A program made the position numbers and the translations under genes. Source: Hydractinia symbiolongicarpus (taxonomy: Eukaryota > Cnidaria > Hydrozoa > Anthoathecata > Hydractiniidae). From it: a stretch of 64,000 nt of DNA. Below, one piece after another: positions 58,701 through 64,000 of this stretch. The notes under the pieces were generated by a model. It was not told where the DNA came from. It saw only the letters and a list, made by a program, of their open reading frames with translations, and searched no databases. Location: assembly GCF_029227915.1 (NCBI RefSeq), contig NC_079887.1:16365650-16429649 (forward strand), in the 5' to 3' direction. How positions within the stretch are numbered: position 1 is the stretch's first letter; every line of letters begins with the position of its first letter.

Positions 58701-61592
58701 GATGTTTCTTTTAGAGAAGTTAAAAATGATATTATTACTGGTTTTATATTTACAGGAAAAACTATTTTAAATGAGAAATAATGCGAATTTAAAATCAATT
58801 TTGTTAATAACGCAGAAAATTTTCTTCTCCGCTTTTTTGTGAATCCCAAACGATGTATTAATTCATTCACGTAAATTACTTTCCATTTTTTGATGACGTA
58901 TGTATGCTTTTACTATAAACTTGTGTTTCTGCATAACTTAGGTAAACTCTCAAAATAGAGAAATCGAATCACTTCGAAAGGAGAGAGAAATCATGATGGC
59001 GGACACAACTATGGAAGAGAAGTTAAAAATGGCTTTAGAAGAAAGAGATGCTGCGCTAAAGAGGTAGATTTAATTATTGTTGTTGTTGTTGTTGTTGTTG
59101 TTGTGTCGTCACGTTTTTTTGGTGGGGATACTGGACAGCAAGAAAGTTTCGTAAACCACAGCAAAGCCACCTTAATAGTGCAGGCCTTGTGTGGTATATT
59201 GATCTGAAATAAAATAAAGATGGGTTATTACATTCATGGTAGAACTGTGCACGTTTGTGGATGATGATGCTACGTAAAAACGAAATATATATGCGCTTTT
59301 AGTTGTTCTGTATTTTGTTGTTGTTGTTATTACAGAGAAAACGAAGTCAAGGTGAAATACGAGGAAACGAAGAATGACATGCAGAAACTAAATAATCAGT
59401 TAATTTCCGCGGTTGAACAGAAACTGGAATTATCTGAGCAGCTAGAACAATGGCAGGTAAGAAAGCATTATCTGTTTTGTTGTTGTTGTTGCGTTATTGT
59501 TGTTGTCGTCGTTGTTTTTGTTTTTGCCGTCGTCGTTGTTGTTTTCGCCGTCATAATTGTTTGTCGTCGTCGTTTTAGTCCTTGTTACTGTCGTCGTAGT
59601 CGTTGGTACTGTCATCGTGTTCGTTGTGGTTGTTAACGTCATCGTTGTTACTTTTTGCTGTCTTTGTTGTTGTTTATATTATTGTCGTCATTCTTGATGT
59701 TGTCATCGTCGTCGTCGTTACGCGTGTTTTCGTCTTCGTTATTTAGTTTTCGCTGTTGTTATTCCTAAATTCGAAGGCAAACACCGCAAACCATGTTTCA
59801 CCACTAAACATGTTTCACCACGTGTACACGTGCTTTGCCACGCTTAACATGGTTAATACTCGTAAAAATAATCTTCTCCATTTCACCTAAAAAATGCTTA
59901 TTCATGCCATTAAATATTAACAAGACCACAATCATTTATTACAAGCTCGTGAGCTTGTATTAAAACGCAAATGTGTCCTACAAGAATGGAAATTTTTGCC
60001 TCTCTGAGCACCGACACGGGAGTCGTCGTGTGTTCGAATCTCATCTTGGTAACTATTTTTACTTTTTTTTTCTTTTTTCTTTTTTAAAAAGATAAGACAA
60101 GTGTTCAAAACACTTATTTAACTAGCTAGTAAATAAAGGTGTTTCCACCAAACTTTTTAAAAGTGAATGTAGGCAGAATTAACTGAATTAATGAATTTCG
60201 CAAATTTTGGGGTTTGTGGGTTTGTGGTCTTTCTTCTTCCTGTCAGTCGGTTCACCCAAGACGGACCCATCGAAAATTAAAATTTCGAGGAATTTTCCGT
60301 TCAGGAAGATCTCACAAATCAATTTTGAAAAATAACTGCGTAGTGTGTAACAAATATTATTGCGTATCTGAATAGTAAAATATGTCGTGTCTAACTTCGT
60401 AACAAAAATCCCAATTTGATAGACAACATTTTGTAAACTTTATTCGCGAGGTTGTTTGCGTATATCATACGTCTTGTTACAATAATAGACAATAATAGAC
60501 TGGTTATATATTGTAACTATTTTAATTACACAATTCTATCCATGGAAATCTGCACACATAAACACATACATACATAAACACTTTCATAGGTATCTAGATA
60601 CACACTTCCATGGGAATCTAAATACACACTTCCATGGGAATTCACAAATAATAAGAAAAACTGTTAATTTGGAAGCGGATCTTTTACAGCCATGGCTTAT
60701 GACGTTGTAATTTGCAAATTTGTTTCTTGTGTCACTTTATAATTTCGTTGACGCTATCACAAGCTGTAACGGTTTCTCATACTGAAGTAAATTGCTCACA
60801 ATGTAGCCCTAGTGATATAACATTTTTAACTCATATAAAAAACACTTTGAAATTGATTTCACATACATGTTTTTTTATAAGAATACCAAATTCTAACCAA
60901 GCTGGTCATTATTGTTTTAAACAATAGACCTATTTTTTAACTCGGAATCCCAGCCTAATATTCTTACAAACCATATTCTTATAAAAAAAGTGTGCGGTAT
61001 TTTCGATGGAGAACTATTTACTCAGACAGGTGTCACACTGTAAGTAATATGGCTGACAAACAGCTTTTGTGAACGTGTTGGAATTTTTTTCCTTAAGCTA
61101 AAGCGCCTTGAGGAGAACACAAACATGGCTAGAAAAAATAGCTAGCTTTCTTTAGTGGTGCAGATAATACTAAAGGAAAAGAAGTCTGAACATAAAATCT
61201 TATGTTTGTGATTTGAAGAAAATATTGTTTTTCGTATGCATGATGCAAAGAAAAAATGATTCTATGAGCACACTATGATATTCGAGTTTCTGATGTTGTT
61301 TTCTTCAAAATGTATTCCCCTTTGTCAATTTTTCATTTCACGATTTTAACCCATTTATCTGTAATTAATCAGTTTTTTTGTTTTTGTTTTTTAGTTCGAT
61401 ATGGCTTCTTTAATTGACCAGCAACTCGCAACAAAGATCAAGAGAGATCAACAGAAATCAAAAAAGCGCTCGAACAGCACAAACCCGGCTCGAATGTTTG
61501 CTGCCAAATTCTTTGCTAGTAGAAACACGAGTAGGGATTCCAGTCATAGTAATACACCCACATCGAAATCTCCTGTTCCTCAAAAGAAGTAA
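49715..61592 (+). CDS. BICDL1: BICD-family-like dynein/dynactin cargo adaptor (BICDL1/BICDR-1-like), 13 exons
   Basis: Coiled-coil adaptor predicted to link cargo vesicles to dynein-dynactin. Exons: 49715-49829 (or -49850), 51529-51686, 53499-53714, 54515-54703, 55531-55677, 56682-56768, 56980-57156, 57258-57473, 57692-57772, 58064-58189, 58942-59063, 59336-59456, 61395-61592; phases agree, about 650 aa (human BICDL1 573). Exon 2 holds a CC1 box: EKDHYLILAAEAGKVLLEKN, AAxxG at residues 61-65, the dynein light-intermediate-chain binding motif of BICD, Spindly, HAP1 and TRAK proteins. Long heptad-rich segments follow. Exon 12 ends ISAVEQKLELSEQLEQWQ and exon 13 begins FDMASLIDQQLATKIK; both match the C-terminal block of BICDL1, and RMFAAKFFA recalls its terminal RLFSFF motif. 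An acidic N-terminus (DEDEDQEYLSS) precedes the CC1 box. BICDL1 is favoured over BICDL2 or BICD by length and ending. Confidence 0.9.
49851..51528. other. BICDL1-like intron 1
   Basis: A 1.7-kb intron holding a full-length tRNA-derived SINE (50771-51120, minus). No additional exon found. Confidence 0.6.
50771..51120 (-). mobile_element. full-length tRNA-derived SINE
   Basis: On the minus strand the element starts near 51120 with a tRNA-like head: A-box-like TAGATTAGTAGTTATAGC and B-box GGGTTCGATTCC. A ~250-bp body follows, ending GTGAGACTAGCC..ACATCCATCTATCT at 50771. The 3' third matches the copy at 48641-48760, and the tail alone matches 17915-17957. Short tetranucleotide tails are common in LINE-mobilised SINEs. 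Confidence 0.8.
51687..53498. other. BICDL1-like intron 2
   Basis: A 1.8-kb AT-rich intron. Short open frames are present without motifs. Nothing else seen. Confidence 0.5.
53715..54514. other. BICDL1-like intron 3
   Basis: AT-rich. An 89-codon open frame near 54029 has no splice context or recognisable motif. Nothing else seen. Confidence 0.45.
54805..54848. repeat. perfect 20-bp hairpin with AGGC loop
   Basis: ACTATTTGGGACTTCAAAGC at 54805-54824 is followed by AGGC and its exact reverse complement at 54829-54848, inside BICDL1-like intron 4. Confidence 0.9.
55678..56681. other. BICDL1-like intron 5
   Basis: A 1-kb intron with no coding evidence and no recognised repeat. Confidence 0.45.
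57790..58035 (-). mobile_element. tRNA-Thr-derived SINE in BICDL1-like intron 9
   Basis: On the minus strand, 58032 down to 57961 resembles tRNA: D-arm GTGTAGTGGTAGCGC, anticodon loop CTTGTAA (anticodon UGU, Thr) and T-arm GGTTCGAGTCCCC. The acceptor and anticodon stems are broken, so it is not a functional tRNA. A body of about 170 bp (to about 57790) follows, different from the SINE at 50771-51120. The left boundary is approximate. Confidence 0.65.
58190..58941. other. BICDL1-like intron 10
   Basis: Roughly 750 bp, AT-rich, no coding evidence and no recognised repeat. Confidence 0.45.
59467..59760 (+). repeat. GTT/GTC trinucleotide-rich low-complexity tract
   Basis: Nearly continuous TTG, GTT, GTC and CGT triplets. 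It generates spurious open frames on both strands, such as poly-Val or poly-Thr. A pure (GTT)n run also lies in the preceding intron at about 59075-59103. Confidence 0.85.
60901..60985 (+). repeat. dispersed repeat, copy 2
   Basis: GCTGGTCATTATTGTTTTAA, ACAATAGACCTATTTTTTAA and CAGCCTAATATTCTTA match the repeat at 38221-38315 in order and orientation. Confidence 0.65.
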
Positions 61593-62720
61593 CTGGACTC
61601 AGTATTGGTGCATACGGTCAGCCTAAAAATGTAGCATAACGAGTATTATTGGTTGGACAAGGAATAGTTTACGGAAGGGGTTTATTTAAGCCTAATTCAG
61701 AAAATTGCATCTGGTCCAATGAAATGAGCAATGAGATGAGCAATGAGGTGAGAGCGCTTGGTAAAAGGATGCTGGACAATTCTCGTTACCATGAGATGAG
61801 AACTTTTAATAAAACTCATGAAGCAAACATTTTTCGCCAATCCTTTTAAAACAGTTGCTTAGCTGTCTAGGAAAAAGAATTGGTAAAATTAAGTTCTGGA
61901 TAGGATACAAAAAGTGAAAGAAAATATTTTTGTTTTAAATAATTGTATATTAGAAATTTTACTTTTAAATATTTCCGCATATTAGTTAGTAGTGATAACG
62001 CCCGTTGTGTAGAATAACACCCAATATTTGGGAATAACAAATGAACATTCAAGATAATTATATTTATACCTCTTCTCGTTTTACAAGTACTTTCAATTGT
62101 AAATTTATACATATTTAAAAAATATTTAATATTTAGATTTGTGGGTATTTTTAAATGTGTTTTCGATTGCATCACAGGGTAGCTAGTTCTTCTTCAGTGG
62201 CGTAGTATTCAACATTTAGAAGTATTTTTCACGTTAATTCAACATCTTTAAAATAGTTATATTCTACATTTTAATAAAAAATGGGTTCAATTAGGATTTT
62301 TTCGGTTTTCTGCACACGTCAGACGTACGCCGAAACGGGGAATTTTACTTTTAGCCGTTTCTGATAATGCTACAATATATTTAGATTATTTGTTTTTATC
62401 AATACGTAAATAAATAGGCAATTTATATTATAATACCCTGTCACGCAAAATGGTACCGCAAGTAGCGAGAATAAAAAGGACGGTCCACCGACTGGTTATT
62501 AAAAAAATTTTCAAAACATTTTCCTCTTTTTTCGTAATTATATTTTTGTTTAGGAATTTTGAAAGAATATTGATTTGAATATCAAACTCTTTTTAATTCT
62601 TTTCTATCAACCTTTTTATTAAATTAAAAATATGATATGTAAAAAATACGGTGAATTGTTCGTCTGCATTTATTTATTATAATCCATATATTTTGTTTGT
62701 TTGTGTATGTGACAGCTTGG
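61593..62720. other. BICDL1-like 3' flank, no gene seen
   Basis: Contains the 3' UTR by position and a small ATGAGCAATGAG repeat near 61730. No other gene is supported. Confidence 0.45.
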
Positions 62721-62726
62721 ATAATG

Positions 62727-62853
<127 letters not shown>

Positions 62854-62873
62854 AGTATTTATATTAAACAGGC

Positions 62874-62990
62874 TAGTTTCCAGGCTACTGTTTTTTAGTT
62901 GAACCTGAATAAATATATCTGAGAATTTTACCACAATATTATATTGACTTTTTGTGTGGTGATTTTTATTAAAATAGAGCCTGGAAACTA
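62874..62990. mobile_element. ~117-bp MITE with TAGTTTCCAGGCT inverted ends
   Basis: TAGTTTCCAGGCT (62874-62886) and its perfect inverted copy (62978-62990) surround an AT-rich centre, directly beside the TA microsatellite. Confidence 0.75.
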
Positions 62991-63486
62991 AGCTCTGCTG
63001 GGATGTCATCTAAGTATTTGTATGTTATTGCTACTGCAAAAAGAAACTATTATTCAAAAACCTTGGACGTGCAATTTCTACTTTAGTTTTCCCTTTTTTG
63101 TTTTTTATTACATGTCTGGCTATGGAAATAATAAATGCAAATGTTTTTCATGTAACATATACCAATTTTGTTATTTCTGTCGAAAGCTGGCACACAACGT
63201 TGGCCAAATTTAATGTACAAGTGGTAGTCAGTCATCAAATCAAAACGACTATTGTATACATCATTGTTTTCTTGAAGTTAGTCTTTGCCTCGGTAAGACA
63301 TTCAAATATAAAATACCAGACAATCGAGCACATTAAAAAACCTTTTTATAAATAAGGTTTTTATTTTGAATGTGAGAACATTATGGCACAGATAATTACA
63401 ATGGGTAGCAGCAAACCAGAGTAATCTGTATAATCAAACCGCAGAACTAATTAAAAATGTTTACGGCTAATAGGATGTTTTCCTCT

Positions 63487-63573
63487 CAACTTCGTTCCCA
63501 GGGCAATTATTCGCTTTTTTAATATCCGTCCGAGATTGTCAGAAAGAGAAAAATGAGCCTGGGGACGAGGTTG
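63487..63573. mobile_element. 87-bp palindromic element, CAACYTCGTYCCCAGG ends
   Basis: CAACTTCGTTCCCAGG (63487-63502) and CCTGGGGACGAGGTTG (63558-63573) form near-perfect inverted arms. The motif is shared with 41869-41934, 43081 and 13354. It overlaps the nominal start of the final gene fragment. Confidence 0.7.
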
Positions 63574-63906
63574 ATAATTGATGCCATTAAGCAACTTGCT
63601 ACAGATAAAATAAGCACTGCATGCAAAAACTTGTGCAAGAAAAGTGGTGGCTCTGTCTTGTTTGAAAATAATTGTGACGAAATGATGTTTTTTAAAGAAG
63701 ATAATTTATGGTCAGAAGTCACACAATATAATCCATTTTTAATAGACATATTGACAGCTGTAGCAGGCAGAAAACATATTGAACATGATCTACAGATAAA
63801 ATTGTGTTTTATTTACTCAATTTTAATGCAGCACAGATGGCATAAATTGTCCTTAATCCAAAGAATAAATACAGTACTTGTTATTGAAGGTGGCTGCAGC
63901 AAACAG
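63553..63906 (+). CDS. exon of an uncharacterised, possibly transposon-derived gene (partial)
   Basis: An open frame of about 118 codons ends in a plausible donor (AAACAG|GTAAAA), so the gene continues beyond the window. Visible stretches include LWSEVTQYNPFLIDILTAVA and IQRINTVLVIEGGCSKQ, with IKLCFIYSILMQHRWHKLSL between. From memory this style resembles large lineage-expanded invertebrate proteins with DUF6589-like domains, often associated with mobile elements; this is tentative. The nominal Met lies within a palindromic repeat, so the true exon probably starts later, around 63574. Confidence 0.5.
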
Positions 63907-64000
63907 GTAAAAAATACATGTTCATTGATTAAATAACATAAGTCGTACAAATCTTAAAAAACAATTAAAAAAAATAAATACAAAAAAACTTCACACCTGG

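Larger units (their letters stand above)
59457..61394. other. BICDL1-like last intron, low-complexity and repeats
   Basis: A 1.9-kb intron beginning with a GTT/GTC-rich stretch (59467-59760). It also contains a degenerate tRNA-like B-box near 60030, a two-copy 24-bp tandem repeat (about 60594-60642, ATACACACTTCCATGGGAA) and a dispersed repeat copy at 60901-60985. Confidence 0.6.

Noticed and set aside
59352-59642. poly-Val and poly-Thr type frames
   Set aside because: Run-on of the BICDL1-like exon into the GTT/GTC low-complexity intron, and its antisense.
59985-60060. tRNA-like segment with GTGTTCGAATCTC
   Set aside because: Only the B-box is convincing; no A-box or acceptor stem could be matched, so it is noted but not annotated as its own element.

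Overview
This is an AT-rich animal genomic window with intron-dense genes, short GT-AG introns and much repeat debris. The conserved genes read as clear metazoan orthologues: kinesin KIF12, ELP3, a NEK kinase, a class C GPCR and a BICD-related dynein adaptor. Together with tRNA-derived SINEs, copia and RTE-like retroelements and a recurring CTGGGAACGAGG MITE terminus, this suggests an early-branching metazoan. A cnidarian, probably a hydrozoan, is my best guess from overall style, not proof.

Layout. 1384-9902 (minus): a kinesin-12-like (KIF12-type) gene in at least 15 exons whose splice phases all agree. 9903-14320: gene-poor, with one retroposed tRNA-like insert (11232-11364). 14322-16652: a 2.3-kb copia LTR retrotransposon with target duplication, primer-binding site and polypurine tract; its gag remnant is on the minus strand but its reverse-transcriptase remnant is on the plus strand. 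18990-21969: a ~3-kb block bounded by ~85-bp inverted repeats and filled with a ~131-bp tandem array plus a second ~95-bp array. 23460-26118: a decayed APE-type LINE (RTE/CFDP2-like), interrupted by a 268-bp TG..CA solo LTR. 26727-32213 (plus): complete ELP3, seven exons, 548 aa. 33159-39561 (plus): NEK-family kinase, seven exons, 794 aa. 41060-45204 (minus): class C (mGluR-like) receptor, three exons, 883 aa. 46210-47007 (plus): single-exon zeta-toxin-type P-loop kinase. 49715-61592 (plus): BICDL1-like dynein/dynactin adaptor, 13 exons. 63553-63906 (plus): exon of an uncharacterised cnidarian-type gene running off the window.

The genes are unrelated housekeeping, cytoskeletal and signalling loci, not one pathway. 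KIF12, NEK and BICDL1 are all microtubule/cilium-associated, which may be coincidence. The receptor and the zeta-type kinase are divergently arranged across about 1 kb.

Most unusual items: the TIR-bounded satellite element, the copia element with an inverted internal segment, the KIF12 whose motor lies near its C-terminus after a ~230-residue N-terminal extension, the intronless zeta-type kinase, the foldback-like and MITE elements in ELP3 intron 2, and a SINE family sharing a 3' tail among three copies. Coordinates of exons were derived by hand from splice sites and phase; no database search was run.
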